Below, one piece after another: positions 19,240-32,081 of a DNA stretch of 64,000 bases. Every line of letters begins with the position of its first letter. The first letter of the stretch is position 1. Position numbers and translations under genes: made by a program. The notes beneath the pieces were generated by a model. It saw nothing but the letters and a program-made list of their open reading frames with translations, was not told the origin of the DNA and did no database searches. The stretch is taken from positions 149,501-213,500 of the forward strand of contig CAJNDS010002453.1 of assembly GCA_905221605.1 (NCBI GenBank). The letters run 5' to 3'. Source of the DNA: Symbiodinium natans (Eukaryota; Sar; Dinophyceae; Suessiales; Symbiodiniaceae).

Positions 19240-21119
19240 GAGCAACACCGTCATCAGGATACGTCGCGAGTGCGCCTCCATGAAATCATACCGGAGCTGG
19301 GCGACTCGCGGATCTAATCCTTCACTCAGGAAGGGGATAACACCATTGCCCGACCCACTTGCGTCGAACAAGATGACAAAAGGTGACGAAGTCAGACGTG
19401 CCTGGCAGCTGGAAAACCTCGAGGGGCTTGTACGTCAGTTCCTGGGCAGCTTTCCCAGATGGAATGGGCGTACGGCAAGCGGGCCGAAATCAGAAGCAGC
19501 AGCCAAAGACATTATTCTTCCTACTGTTGTGGAATTTGGCAGCCTTTACCTGGGGTCAGTTTGCACTGAGGGATGCTCGCGTGGCAAGATGCCCTGGGCG
19601 TCGCAAGCAGCCAGCGAGCGAGGGCTCCCGATCTCCCAGCAGAAGCGGCACATAGCGGCACTGTGCTACTTCACCCTTCCCCTAGCCATGTCATTCCAGG
19701 GTCCATGCGCAGCCTCGCGCCTCTCGGCCTCTCCTTCCTTCTACCCAACAGCACAACCTCAGCACTGTTCGCACTGTTCGCCTGAACGTCTGGGTCAAAC
19801 TCCCGGAAATCCTGCATCGAGCTCAGGTCAAGCAACGGGCACATCATTGCAAGGATGTGGTTCGTTGGAAATGTCGAGCCAGTAAGTCGTCTGCACGCCA
19901 GAGCATCGAACCTTTAACCTGACAACTTGATATGTCTTGTCTTGGACAGTAGAAATTTCACCTAGTTCCCGGGAAAGGTCCTCCAAGCTGCAACTCCAGG
20001 ACCAGTCCACGTTTAAGGAGCCATCAGCGCCCCTCTGCATTGAGGTTCAATGGTCCAACTTGCCTCGATAGCCCAGTAAATCCCGAAATCTCACACCTCT
20101 GCCGAGTTTCGGAGCTTCATGTACCCAAGAGTTTGAGAGTTTCAGGCCGCGTTGCACCCCCTATGATCCCCTATGAAGGCCCTGGGGCCTCTTGAAGCTA
20201 AGCAGCTGCGGGAGCACCTAGATGGCCACAGTCATCAAAGCTCCAAGGCTGCAGCTGATTTGCTATATGTTTTGGCGCGGAGGTTGGTGCTCTCACTCGC
20301 TGCATGAGTACAATGAGCGAGGAAGGACGCGCTAGGTGGAGAGGCAGGCTTTCGTTAGCCGCTGTCTCTCTTGACTTTACCAAGCCCTCAACATGAGTGC
20401 ATGAGGGCATCGTTGCTGGGCTCGGGGTACCGTCATCCCTCAAGGCGCAGGGAAGCTACAGTACTTCACTGATGTCCAAAGCAGGGCATCCTGAGTGAGG
20501 CCCTCAGACCACGCAATCATCAAACCTTGTCCCAGTCAGCATGAGACAACAGACCCGAAACATTTGAAAGATGCTGAAGCGCAGCGTGGCGATGTCAACT
20601 CAAGATGTTGAGGTGTGGGAACCACTTGGCAGAAACATGTCTGTGCTGCAATCTTCAGCTTCGACGATTTTGTCTACCCTTGCCGATGGAGCTTCAGGTA
20701 GGCCACAAATGCTGTCACCTGCCTGGGCTGGTGCTTCCAAACACGACTGCAGGCAACCGCCTTTTAGCCACACCCGCTTGCACGCTGCGGCCAGGCTGCT
20801 TATCCAGGGGCGAGTCTCCGCTGAAGCTTCCCTCCGACACTTTTCGCTGCACCTCAGGTTTAAAGTTCGGCTTCGAGCGATGATTCTTTGCTCTGACTTG
20901 ACGATTATGATTCCACAATGGTTTTTGCACATGTTAACCTCATTGCTCTCCGGGGTTTTCAGGGGCAGGTCTTCTTCCCAGACAGCCACACAAACACATT
21001 CTGTTCGCGAGCCCTCTGCATGGCAGAGTGAGTGATCGCAGGAGCAGATGAACTAAGTCAACGTCCATTCTGCAGTAGTCCTCGTCGTCAGCGGCCACCT
21101 TCGCATCAGAACAGGTCTG
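19240..21119 (-). CDS. Coding-like exons of unrecognised protein(s)
   Basis: Minus-strand segments with strong protein-like composition are: 21119 to about 21010 (after CTTGCAG: TCSDAKVAADDEDYCRMDVD); about 20440-20200 (LPLHLARPSSLIVLMQRVRA); 20040 to about 19850 (LSRELGEISTVQDKTYQVVR); about 19846-19668 (LLDLSSMQDFREFDPDVQAN); and about 19366-19245 (IPFLSEGLDPRVAQLRYDFM, ending CAG|GTTTGC). They are ordered as expected for minus-strand transcription, but exon ends and linkage into one gene are unproven. No known family was recognised. Confidence 0.3.
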
Positions 21120-22659
21120 CAAGTGTGATCAGGACTTGCCTAAACATCCAATGGAGACTCCTGCCAATGCACGCGCAAGTCACCTCGCTGAATGAACGGC
21201 CCTTGTGCTTGCCGACAGTGAAGGTTCCGTCGACGTCGTCATCGATCCTGTCAGAGCGCTACACACCAAGAAGTGCCGTGCCGACTTGTGCTTACAGCAT
21301 CATTCCATTCTTCAATACACACAGGCCAACATGTGCCTCTCTGCGTCAGCTGACTCCACCCAGCGCAGCTGCCCGCGGCCTTGGCAGAGCCTCCGACATC
21401 AGATAATTGCGTTTTGCGTCGCAGCCAGTGCACTTGAGAAGACAGGTCACCGCTAGATCGGAGAATGGCTGACACACCGCGGCCAACAGGAAGGAGGAGG
21501 GGGAAGCGTGTTTCTGGAAAAAAAACAAGAAGACCCAACTTCCGTGACAGCTGCGCTTACCCGAAAAGGTTCTCATTCCCTTTCCATTGGGCCGTTTGCC
21601 ATGCATCAAATTCTGTCGAAGGAAAGTTGCGAGGGGCGCTTCTCTGTGGGCAGTCTCGACTTGCTCAGCTGGATTGGACGGGATGCCTCAGCCATTCGGC
21701 AGGCACATCTTCACCTAGCTCAGCAGCCGCAGCAAGGGCAGCCACATCGCGAAGCAGCGTCCTCTCCAGGTGCGCTCGTCACGAATGACAGCAGACCACG
21801 AACCCTCAACACCCATTGGGCGAGTTGTACTTTCACCGGTACTGCACAGGACGGCGACTTCGACTTAACGTGTGCCAGCATCGCCAGAGTGTATCAACGA
21901 CATGTCAACCAAACGATGGGTTTTCTTCTGGGAGACCTGCCTGAGACCCTCCACGGCCGATGCGAGCAACGCGTTCAAAGCGGTGATCTTGGCACAAAAG
22001 GTGAAAGCAAAATCGAATAATCAAGAGCAACTCCAAGGCTCTCCAAGTAAAGCTTCTGGTGCTCACTACAGAACCCCTAAGAGGCTCACTCGAACAAAAA
22101 CCATGGATATGGCAACGATTGCCACAGCGTGTCAGAGATCTGCTAGGCGCCTCCACCGGTGCCAGCCAAGGGTGCACTTCTGCCAGGCTGCGCTGCCTGC
22201 AGACACCCTGAAGCTCCCGAGCTGACGCAGGTGCTCAAGTCTCCCTCCGTGCCCTTGTCCAGTCCATCTCTCTATCATTCTTTCTGTCATGTCTCTGCAC
22301 ACCCCAGAAGATGATTAATACTCCGGGCGACTTGCGGGACACCCCAAAAAAAATCAGATGAAGCTGCAACTGCCGCGCAATTAGACGATGGCCATGTGTA
22401 AGGCAGTCTGAGGCCGGAAGAATACTCATGGTACTTCTGCATGAAAGCAACGCCTCTTGCAGCTGCGAATTTCTTGGCAAAGGGCTCGACGAAAAGCCTC
22501 CGCACAACTGCATCATGAAGTGGAAGGAGGGCTGTCAGGAATCAACTTGATGGGACTTCGGTCCTCCAACTCACGCAGCAGGTCAGGAGCCGCAGTGGCA
22601 CCGGACCTTGCATGCGAATCGGGCCGGGAGCAGAGTGAGCAGAGATGCCTCCTTTGTGA
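21120..22659. other. No supported gene
   Basis: Several frames are open. A minus-strand segment near 22500-22380 (FVEPFAKKFAAARGVAFMQK) looks coding and could be a 3' exon of the AAA+ gene upstream, but no splice link could be made. Confidence 0.35.
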
Positions 22660-23947
22660 TCAGCGCTGCCAAGATCTGCCAAGCGTCTCAACTCTCTCCA
22701 GGAGGCCCTGCAAAATTGATACCAGCTGCCGGCGGCGAGTGCGGGCCAAACGCTTCTTCAGGAAGACCTGGAACTGCTCGCAGTGGTCGACAGAGCTCCA
22801 GAAGACATGCCCCAGCAAGACGCAGTCGCAAATCTCCACCTCAGTCCTCCCGCAGGTCCAGGCGCACACCTGCAGCATCCGCACCGCCTGGCCCAACCGC
22901 CGATCCGACAGCTGCGCATGCTGATCCGAAGGCAGCCCTGCGAAGAAGCGGCGGCAGTCCACCAGGACCTCGACGATTTCGGGGGACACCACCACTGTGC
23001 CTGCAAGCTCTTGCACGCTCTGCGCATCGTCCAGGCCGACTGCCAACTCCCTCCTAGCCTCCTTTGGGCTAGGAGGTTTTAGGGACGTTGCTGCAACCAA
23101 TTCTGCCACACAATCATCTGACACAGGCCGGACCATTAAACGGAACAGCAACCGGTCGTACAAGGCTTCAAGCTCTTCCGACTCTGGAGCTTCGTTCGAT
23201 GCTGCGACGAGGCATCGCAAAGGCACTGCCACACGCTCAGGGCCGTTGTCGAAGACCCGCTCGTTGACCACAGAAAGCAAGGTGTTCAGAATTGCCGAGT
23301 TGGCCTTAAAAATCTCATCTACAAAAGCAACTGATGCCTCAGGCAAATAACCTTCGGTCTTCCGCACATATTCATCCTTTTCCAAGCTCTTCAAGGAAAG
23401 TGGCCCGAACAGTTCCTCGGGCACCGAAAACCGCGTCAGCAAGCGCTCCTGGGATCGTCAGAAGTACTGTGTCGCAATAACTAGCTCTAGTTGACTACAA
23501 GTGTCTCAAAAAACAAAGCTGTTGAGGATTGCGCTCTCGCTGCGGGCAGGTGACAAAAAAAACAGCCTTCGATCCAACAAACCTGGTGAGCCGCCTTGCC
23601 AACAGGCTTTTTGCCGTCCCAGGCGGGCCCAGCAGCAGCACATGCTCGGCGCAGAAAGCGGCCAGCAATAGGATGCGGACCTCCAACGAGCGCTCGACCA
23701 GCCCCTCCTGCAATCGCAAAAACCAAAAACTGCCCAGCTGAGAGAACTGCACAAGCAGAGCATGCATCAACAGGTCCTCAAGTTCGGCTACGGCTTCTGC
23801 GATGCGCTGAGCCAAAGCCGAAACTTGAGGGACATCTTGCGGGTTATCGAGCCACGACCTGTTCGAAGCCACGAGGTCAGGTGAGTGAACACAACGCCTG
23901 CGGAATATCAAGAAACGACCAAGTTGCTCGAGCTTTGTCTGGGCCAT
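22660..23947 (-). CDS. RavA/MoxR-type AAA+ ATPase (three exons placed)
   Basis: Exons are 23947-23777, 23707-23555 and 23448-22660, all joined in phase 0 for about 370 residues. Walker A is GPPGTAKS (second exon). The third exon carries the RavA-like segment LLTRFSVPEELFGP, then Walker B VAFVDEIFKA, NSAILNTLLSVVNERVF, sensor-1-like LVAASNE and YDRLLFR with the arginine finger. A RavA-like lid follows (LSDRRLGQAVRMLQVCAW). The order matches bacterial RavA, a MoxR-family ATPase, which is about 500 residues. The C-terminal part is therefore shorter or in unplaced exons. The 106-nt intron is GT-AG. The 69-nt intron is GA-AG, but its length is a multiple of three and it is open, so it could be a retained 23-residue insert. 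The ATG at 23947 is a guess; another in-frame ATG lies at 24079. Likely bacterial ancestry. The cellular target is unknown. Confidence 0.82.
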
Positions 23948-26379
23948 GGATTTGATCTCCCGCTCTGTTGCCTGAAGACATGCTGAGCTCTGCGTGAACA
24001 TGACACACCTTTGCATAACAGCACCATGTCGCACTTTGTTCCATCGCTTGCGAAACCCATTCCAGCTCGGGATGGACATTTTGTCAAAAAAGGTTCATTG
24101 CCTCGTGGCACTGGCGCAACGATGCGCGAATTACCAGGAAAATTGAAGGCCTCTGGAAAGTAGGCTGCCACCCGCGGTCGGCTGACCCGGCACAAAGGTC
24201 GACAATGGGCCATTGAGCCCGGCGCCGTGGAATGCGGTCTGAGAATGTGACCATGGCGCACTCCAAGACCGCACACACCATCGCGGAAGACCGTCAGCCA
24301 GGAGCACAAAAGAATGCAATAGGGCTTGAGATGGGCTGAGTTGGACAGCTTCGAAATCAGCGTGTGCGCCATCGTGAGATGTGTGCCAACAAACATAACG
24401 AAGCCTCGAGCCTCGTTCCATCCGCGCCGCGAAACCGAGCCGGTGTTGGAATGTCGGGGACACCAGTGAGTCCGACGGCTGCTCCTGGCTGCCAATCCAA
24501 CATGCATGTAAGCTTCTCTGACACTGACCTACCAGTACCGAATACCGCTCACACCGCTCACAATTGTTGATTGCTCGACTTCACTCAACTCACAAGTAAA
24601 GCTGGCACTGGGATCAGTCAATCATCCACCCAGTCCACCCGGATCGCGCGCCTGCGGAGATGTGGACTGGCCCAATACACCCCGACAGAGAAGGCGGCCT
24701 GTGCTCGTGGCAACAAGGAGAGTTAAAGTCCTGCTGCAGAGCCTCAAGGAGAACTCGAGCCCACTCGGGAATGTACCATAAAGCGCTTAAGCTTTTGGCC
24801 AAGAAACTGCGGCAGGCCCCACGCCACCCCGACTTCGCAGCTGCGGCCGCACCGCCGGCCATTGGGCCGCCCTTCACGAGACTGGCGTGACTGGAACGTA
24901 CCGACAGTCTCGTGCTCTGATCGGCATGCAGACAAGGACGTGCCACGGCTTGGCCCTGTGAAAGGTCTTGGGGATGACAGGACATCGCCCTTTGATGACT
25001 CAGTCTACTTCCGAGCGGCGTCGAAGGCGGGATATTGCCAGTGGAAGGCAGCCGAGGACTGCATTGCAAGGCCATTCGAAAAGTCTTGCAGCTAACCAAC
25101 CTAATTATATTTTGCAGAATGTGTCGAGCATGTCAAACTCAAAAGCAAAAGGAGCTGCTCTCATATTCCAGACCACACGTGGCTACTTGGGATGCTCAGA
25201 TTTATGAGAGGGGCAACGGCCACGGTGCTGCAACTGCAGAGAAACACTAACCGTGCTGTTGTGAGGCTGTGTCGCAGCATGTCAGCTGGTCACAGAGCCG
25301 AATATTTTCGCTCAAGCGGGTGGGTTCAACTAGCCTGTCGAGTCACAAGGAAGAGTGAACCTGCCAGCTGCCAGCACCTTCATGCTTCTAGTAACGAGTA
25401 ACGAATCTACATTGATGTGTCGGTCTGTCTGGCAAGTGTCTGGCCAAGTCTCAAACGTGCCTTGAGTATGCAACCGAAGTGTTCGGTCGCCGCTCGGCTG
25501 GTCCAAAGCAGCACTGGTAGCGGGAACTGTGGCTGTCTCACACCAATAGTTCAAGACACGCGACTTCGCGCTTTAATACGCTTCCCCGCTCAAGAAAGTG
25601 CAGTCTTGTACCGTTAGGAACTCAGATTCTGCGCTGGACCGGAGACGGCCCAATCGTGATAGGCCTACTGGATTGCATGACCAACAGCGCTGCCTAAACG
25701 ACGCGGCCACAACGTGCCGGAAGTGTGTATGGTCTTGCAACCCAGCAGGGCAGTTCCTGCGGTTAAGATGGCCGTATGCAAGAGTGCACCTATAGTCTTC
25801 CTGGCAGTGCAGGAGATATGCTAAGACATCAGTGCCACAGCACCTTCCTAGTCTCATAGACCGCCGCCCTGGTCTCACAGCCCTCGCATCCCAGAGTTCC
25901 TGGCGAGCCACATCACCTGCAGGGAACGCTTCGCATGAGACATCACAGGTGCACGTATGAATCCCAGAAGCGTCATGAGCCAAGCCGCGTTCATGAACTC
26001 CGAGCTGCGCCCGAGTGCCTGCAGAGGTTATCAAAAGGGCTGAGCGAGGTGCTGGCGGAGAGATAGCACTGGCACTCTTCTGCTTCAAAAGGTCTCTCAG
26101 AGGAATCCCCTGCTCTGCCTGAACACCGAGGCCACGCATCGGTGGTGCCGTGTAGCGGCGGGCACTGCCTCGTCGGCTTCCAAAAACAATCAAAGAAGTT
26201 AGAGATCGACGTCTTAAGGACAACACAGCTCCAAACGCCAAACCCAAAAACAAATCCTGAAAATTCGCACACCAAGTTCAGGCCCTCCCTGCCAAGAATG
26301 CGGACTGGCCGACAGGAAAACGATCCGCGCCTCCCCACTTGCCCTTCAAGCTTCGACCAGTGGTGTACACGTAAAGCGC
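23948..26379. other. No recognised gene
   Basis: No confident exon. A minus-strand frame near 26200-26030 (RYTAPPMRGLGVQAEQGIPL) may be a downstream exon of the gene at 26.4-28.0 kb. Nothing else was supported. Confidence 0.4.
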
Positions 26380-28030
26380 CTTCAGGGCAGAATTCGCTCG
26401 CATGATGCGTAAGGCTTTCAAGAAATGCTGCGAAATGCAGCGAAACCTGTCTGGGGAGGGGTGGGGGTTGGCAGGTCGCAGTTGACCTATGCAGAGGCAT
26501 AGATCAAAGTAGATATACCGACGACACCTGGGCACCTTGGCATAGCGCTTGCGATGCTCGCCGTCCGTGTCTCGTGGAAGAGCCTTGCAAAAGAGCACAT
26601 CGATTCACGATCCTGTCACCGCTCCGCTCTTGTACTTACCAATGCAAAGCATAAATGTCCGCCCACATGCCACAAAACAGTCTGCCGCAGCGTGCCACTC
26701 GACAGTTTCAGCTGCAGTGCTGAGAGCACCTCAAAGTGCTGCTTGACGTCACTCATGCGCAGGCCCTCCTGAGATGCAATGTGCAGATATGTTTTGCTAG
26801 GGCGCTAAGTGTTGGGAGACCCAAGAACCCCCCCGCCCTTCCACTGCGGGTATGGAGTACACCCAATGGCTGCAAGGAAGGGAAAACGCAGCCCAGCCTT
26901 GCAATCTGCGGTGAAGAGCAACTTGGCCAAGGAGTTGCGATCTTCCAGGTTGTGAGGATTCTGCAGCCAGCACCTGCCAGGACCCCCCCCCCCCCCAAAA
27001 CTGCTCGCATCTATCTTGAGCAGCATCTAGCTGCCTACTTGCAGAGGTGCACAGGATTCGAAATAGAACTACACAGAACAACCATGAACAACCCCATGCC
27101 AAGCTACAAGGATCCATCGGACATGCGCTCCGTCACAACAACACTCTTCTCGTTCGTGTCCAGCACGATGTAGTAGTTGTTGCAGGCCTGACCATGCACG
27201 AAAGGTAGGGAAAGTTGTCCAGTTGACCAGGTATACCGTGGAACCGGACATGTCTTGGGCAAGGGAAGAAACTGCAGTCCTTCTACCCCTGTCAGCAGTG
27301 CTCGCGCTCAACCTAGTGCTTTCAAGTCTTACCGCAGCAGTTTGGGCTTGTGCGGCTCATGCTGGTGCCAATTTGCAGTGCTCACGGGGTCTGGCCTCGT
27401 GCTCCATGGCCTCCACATACACTCGGCATCGGCTCAGCTTCTCCTTTCCGAGCTGATCCTGCCAAGGGCTCCACGAACCATCCTTGTTCGGATGTGAGTC
27501 CTCATGTCCAAGCCTGCGGTTTGGAGCTTTTCGTCTCCCAGGATACCGCGCGGGAGGAGAACACCACCTGTTAGCCATGCTGAGCCATGCTGTGCCAGTC
27601 GGTGCCATGCTGCGCACCATTGCACCGACATCTCCTGAACGCTCATAGTGCCGCAAAGGGAGGCCGCTTGAGGCTCTTCTCTGTTTTGTAGAGCCGGTGC
27701 AATGACAACAATGCGAAGCGCTACACTGCCACGGAAAGGCCCCAACTGAGAGCGGCACATGAACCATCTCGGCCTCATCGACCTCCTGGATGGTGCGGAC
27801 CTGCATCAAATTGCATCAAAACTAAACTGAGTAAAACAGCAGAGCAAAGCCTTCTCTCTGGCAAAGAGAAGGGTGTGCTAAGGTGTGCTAAGGTGTGCTG
27901 GGTCTTTGATGTACTGTGCTGAGAAACGGCGCCTCCAGGCTGCCAAGCTTGTAGATTCGGAAGGCGACTCCGTCTTCCGTGACTTGATGGAACCTGAGGG
28001 TCTCCCACAACTCCTCTATCTCCTCTATGT
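26380..28030 (-). CDS. Spliced gene of unknown function (five exons placed)
   Basis: Exons: 28030-27933 (IEEIEELWETLRFHQVTEDG..., donor GC); 27800-27741 (VRTIQEVDEAEMVHVPLSVG, donor GC); 26768-26640 (EGLRMSDVKQHFEVLSALQL..., donor GTAAGT); 26583-26536 (ALPRDTDGEHRKRYAK, donor GT); and 26427-26380 (HFLKALRIMRANSALK, donor GC). The first two join in phase 0, and so do the last three. Between the two groups, a likely exon near 27190-27115 encodes NNYYIVLDTNEKSVVVTERM, and another near 27289-27240 ends in KTCPVP. No domain was recognised. The 5' and 3' ends are missing. The strongest evidence for coding is in-phase joining across GC/GT-AG introns of 56-132 nt. Confidence 0.55.
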
Positions 28031-28673
28031 CTGCTGAACGGCAAGTTGCAACTTGGTACCCTCTATGGCATGGTATTCATGGTCACATCTTGGCAGAACA
28101 TGACAGATTGTACCTGAACTGGAAACAGTTCACGATCAGACCGCAACTGTCTGCGACTACGGCACTCCGGCGCGGCTTTGGGAATCACATCCTCCAGATA
28201 GGGGCCCGGAAAGCTACGCATGAAGCAGGCTTGGTATGGCTTGGTATTCAACATGCTTCACACTGATTCAATGCTGTGGCCAGCTGTACACCAGCATTCT
28301 ACATGATGTTGTCTGGGGAGGAAGGTCAAACACTGCTGTCCTCGAGCATGCTGCGCTTGAATGCCTCGTCAACATCCAACTTCACCAAGCCAAACTTCGT
28401 GGGCGCCGTGTAGGAGATTCGCCTGACCAGGAGGACGGGGGGCGCAGAAAGTTTGGGCGATTGCTCTCAGGCTTCGTTGAGCGCCATCGGTGTGCTCTGG
28501 CTGCTAAGGACGCGACCCCTCAAGCTCAACCTGGAAGCGGGAGGTCCAAGATCTCGGGAACTCCGATCCAGGATTTGCCTTGGATCGAAGAGTCCCTTGC
28601 ACCTCCTTCCCTCCATCAACCTATATACTTGCTCCAATTCTCTTGAGGTTCAAGTAATGTGAGTCATGTGAGT
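28031..28673. other. Intergenic or unplaced sequence
   Basis: A minus-strand frame near 28200-28070 (PVQVQSVMFCQDVTMNTMP) may be an upstream exon of the preceding gene. No other signal was seen. Confidence 0.35.
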
Positions 28674-31600
28674 TCAGGCTGCCATCACGAAGTTCTTGTC
28701 CGCAAAGCGAACCCTGCGCCGATCACGGATGCTACGCTCCTGCAGAGCCAAGGCGGAAGCTGCCACTCGCAGAGTACCGAGACTCAAAACTGGCGTTGTC
28801 TGAGAAGCGCTCCTCGCCCACGAGGCTTCGTACCTTCACGATGTACTCAAGGTTGGGATCCGGCGGCGTGAAAGCGTCGCCCTCCTCCGTTCGGTCACAC
28901 TGAGGAACGTCGAAGATGTTCAGCAGCAGCTTCTGGTCGTCCATCTTCATTCCGGACCTCAGGTCTGCACAGGCAACAGGCAAAGGTTCCGGACGGTTCC
29001 AGGCTGTGCTGGGGGCAAAAGCCGCCAAGGCGCCAGGACTTCTGACGCAGGCTGCTGAGGAAGGCCTTTCCAGCATAGGACTGAAAGGTGAGGGATTTCC
29101 CACTCTGAGGCTTCCCTTCAACCCTTTTTTGCGGAAATCTCCCCTTCTCCGCCTTGCCCAGCGTGGTGCGGCCTTCCAGGGACTTGGCATCGCCGCTGCA
29201 GGGTGGAAGACGACCCCGGAAGCGCTCCTCCACTGTGAACATCGAACTTTCAAAATATGCTTTCCACAAAAGACCAATTCTTGCACAAGGACTCGTTGCA
29301 GTCCCTTCCTGCACATGGCTACCTTGTACCTGGTCACACAACCCCAGTCTCTGGTCTTAAGCTTGCGCTATCCTCGGTCGAGAGGGAGAACTTGTCCAAG
29401 TTGAGGTCCACACCTGCAGTACCGCCAGCGAACTGCCAACGCATACTTGGTTGGGTACATCACAGGGGGCCGATGTCCTGTAGATCCCTCGAAGAAGTTG
29501 CAAACCGTTAGACCGATGTTGCTTTGGGATCAAGGAGGGTCTATCAGCACACAACCTTTGACAGCAAGCGCCTTGCGGCATCTCGCGCTGGCCCAGCTGG
29601 AAGCGCTGCGGCATGAACATCGGCCGTCCTAGCCAGCAAGTCGAGGTGAGGGACCAAGATAACAAGCGCGGGCAACCATCATCCAAGGTTTGAACGAAGT
29701 GTTTAATGGCCGGAGAATGAAATTAGGATTTTTTGTTTTTTTTGGTCGGATTTTTTTCGTTTTTTGCTTTAGGGTTTAGGGTTTAGGGTTTAGGGTTTAG
29801 GGTTTAGGTTTTAGGGTTTAGGGTTTAGGTTTTAGGGCTTAGAGTTTAGGGTTTAGGGTTTAGGGTTAGGGTTTAGGGTTTAGGCTTTAGGGTTTAGGGT
29901 TTAGGGTTTAGGGTTTAGGGGTTTAGGGGTTTAGGGGTTTAGGGGTTTAGGGGTTTAGGGGTTTAGGGGTTTAGGGTTTAGGGTTTAGGGTTTAGGGTTT
30001 AGGGTTTAGGGTTTAGGGTTTCGGGTTTAGGGTTTAGGGTTTAGGGTTTACCAGTAGCAAGAACAAATAAAAAAAAACAAAAAAAATCCTATAAAATATA
30101 GACCTCCATGTTTAATTCCCTCTGTTCTCTCTCCATGTCACAATGTCAAGTTTAAGCGCCTCACAAGGAAACGAATTGTCAAATTGAACCCAAATGAACC
30201 CAAGATGACCCCAGGTCCGCCAGTGTTCTGCCGTATTTCACAGAGTTCTTTTGTTCCACTTCTTGTGGTCTCCAGTTTTGGGAACAACCACAGTTTGGTT
30301 CCCATTCTCATAAAAGCGCAATCAAGCGCGTCCTGACTGGCCCAGCTGCATTCCGGTCCTTGCACTGTGGCCAGCTCAAGCATACTCACATCGCATCGAT
30401 ACGTTTACAGCTATAACAAGAGGTTCAGCAAACAGGGAGCGACCATTTCCAGTCGTGCCCAGAAACATCTGACATGTGGTCAGCCACGTGAAAGTCAAGG
30501 AGCTACTCACGTGCTGTGATTTTTTAAGAAAGTGCTGAAAAGCTGCGGCTGGCCCTGCAGCGCATGCCGCTGAGCAAGCTCGAAACGGTCCAGGCCAAAC
30601 CTCGGCAAGCACAAAATAGGCCTGCTCGGTCTGCTCTCCGTGCACGCGTTCACCACTCAAAGCGCAGGATGCAATACCTTGCTATCAAGATTCTCGACAC
30701 CGCCATAAATGGCCTGGAGCTTGCTCTGGCCACCTGACAAACGAGCTCAGCCCACATCGCATGTACGCAACATGCCCACCGTTCAAGCCCGACAAGGCCT
30801 GTGACCATGTCGATGAGGCGTCCGTTCTTGAGCTTGATCCGGGAGTTGCCGCGCATGTTCCACAGCTGAGGGATCTCCATGTGGGGCTCCGGCGGGGCAC
30901 CCTTCACGATCTCGTCTGCCAAACGATACCAGGATGGGTCAATGCGTGCCTTGGAATCCACCAGGTACTTGGCCATGACGGATGCCTGCGGTGAGCGTCT
31001 GCAGTGTGCTCTGAAAGCACTCCAGAAAATGTCCACTTCTAATGCTAACTACGAGTTCTGTTGTGCTCGCTTTTGAACCCCCCCACCCGCCCACCCAATG
31101 TTTTACAAACAAGGCTGGATCACCAGCTTGGGGCCTGAGAATTTCGGGCTGGGGGGCCCTGAGACCTTGAAGCTTGAGGAGGCCTTCCAATTTTCTCCTG
31201 TTTGTCAGGGTCTCTGGCCCCACATTCGGGCGACCCTCAACAATACAAATCACAGAACCATTTTCGGAAACGTCGCATAATCGTGGGCCCCCGGAGTGCT
31301 TCTGTATGTGCAGGCCATGGCATGGTCTTGCCTTGGCCAGCTCGCGCAGGTGGAAAATGACACTCTTGCGCTCTGCGATGAGGTCGAAGTTGCGAGTGAA
31401 GGCCTTGACAGGTTCAATGATCACTCCGATGCCGGCTCCTTGCGGCTTGAAAGTTTGACGTGGCTGTTTAAACCGACTCCGGTGCTTGGCTTTCGGCCTC
31501 TGCAAACTTCTTGAGCGGGTGCGTGGGCACGGTAACCGGAGCATCCTGTCATCGTCTGCCACACCAAACACTGCCAAGCTTGAACGGCAGGCTTCCTCTC

Positions 31601-32037
31601 AAGAACCTCATAGGATCTGGCTACCGACGGTCCTCCAAGCCCTTGGGCGTCACAATTTGCTCTCGGGCCTTCAGAGGAGAGAATCGTCACGACAGATTCC
31701 AGGCGTTTGACGGTTCCCTCCATTCTTTGGCAGCCTCCACGCCCATGCGGACGTGCGGAATGAGCGTTTGGTCCTCGGCCATGCGGACCTCCGCCTTCTT
31801 CACCACGAACCACTCACGGCCTCAGGGCAGAAGCACGGAGGCTTTAAGAGGCTGGGAGGATGAGCGGAGAGGTTTAAGAGCCCGGCCCGACCAGGTCTTC
31901 TCCTTATCGCCAATCTCAGACCAGTCAAAGACACTCAGCATCCCGAGGACTGGCATCGAGTACTCGCCCAGAGCGAGCTCCTTCACATTGCGAATGCATG
32001 CGAATGCATGCGAATGCATGCGAATGCATGCGAATGC

Positions 32038-32081
<44 letters not shown>

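Noticed and set aside
19142-19885. Plus-strand ORF of 247 codons
   Set aside because: It overlaps minus-strand segments with more protein-like composition. It has no motif, and its start has no supporting context.
23051-23075. GC-rich hairpin followed by T-run resembling a Rho-independent terminator
   Set aside because: It lies inside the coding frame of the AAA+ gene, in a eukaryotic context. It encodes the KPPSPKEARR stretch.
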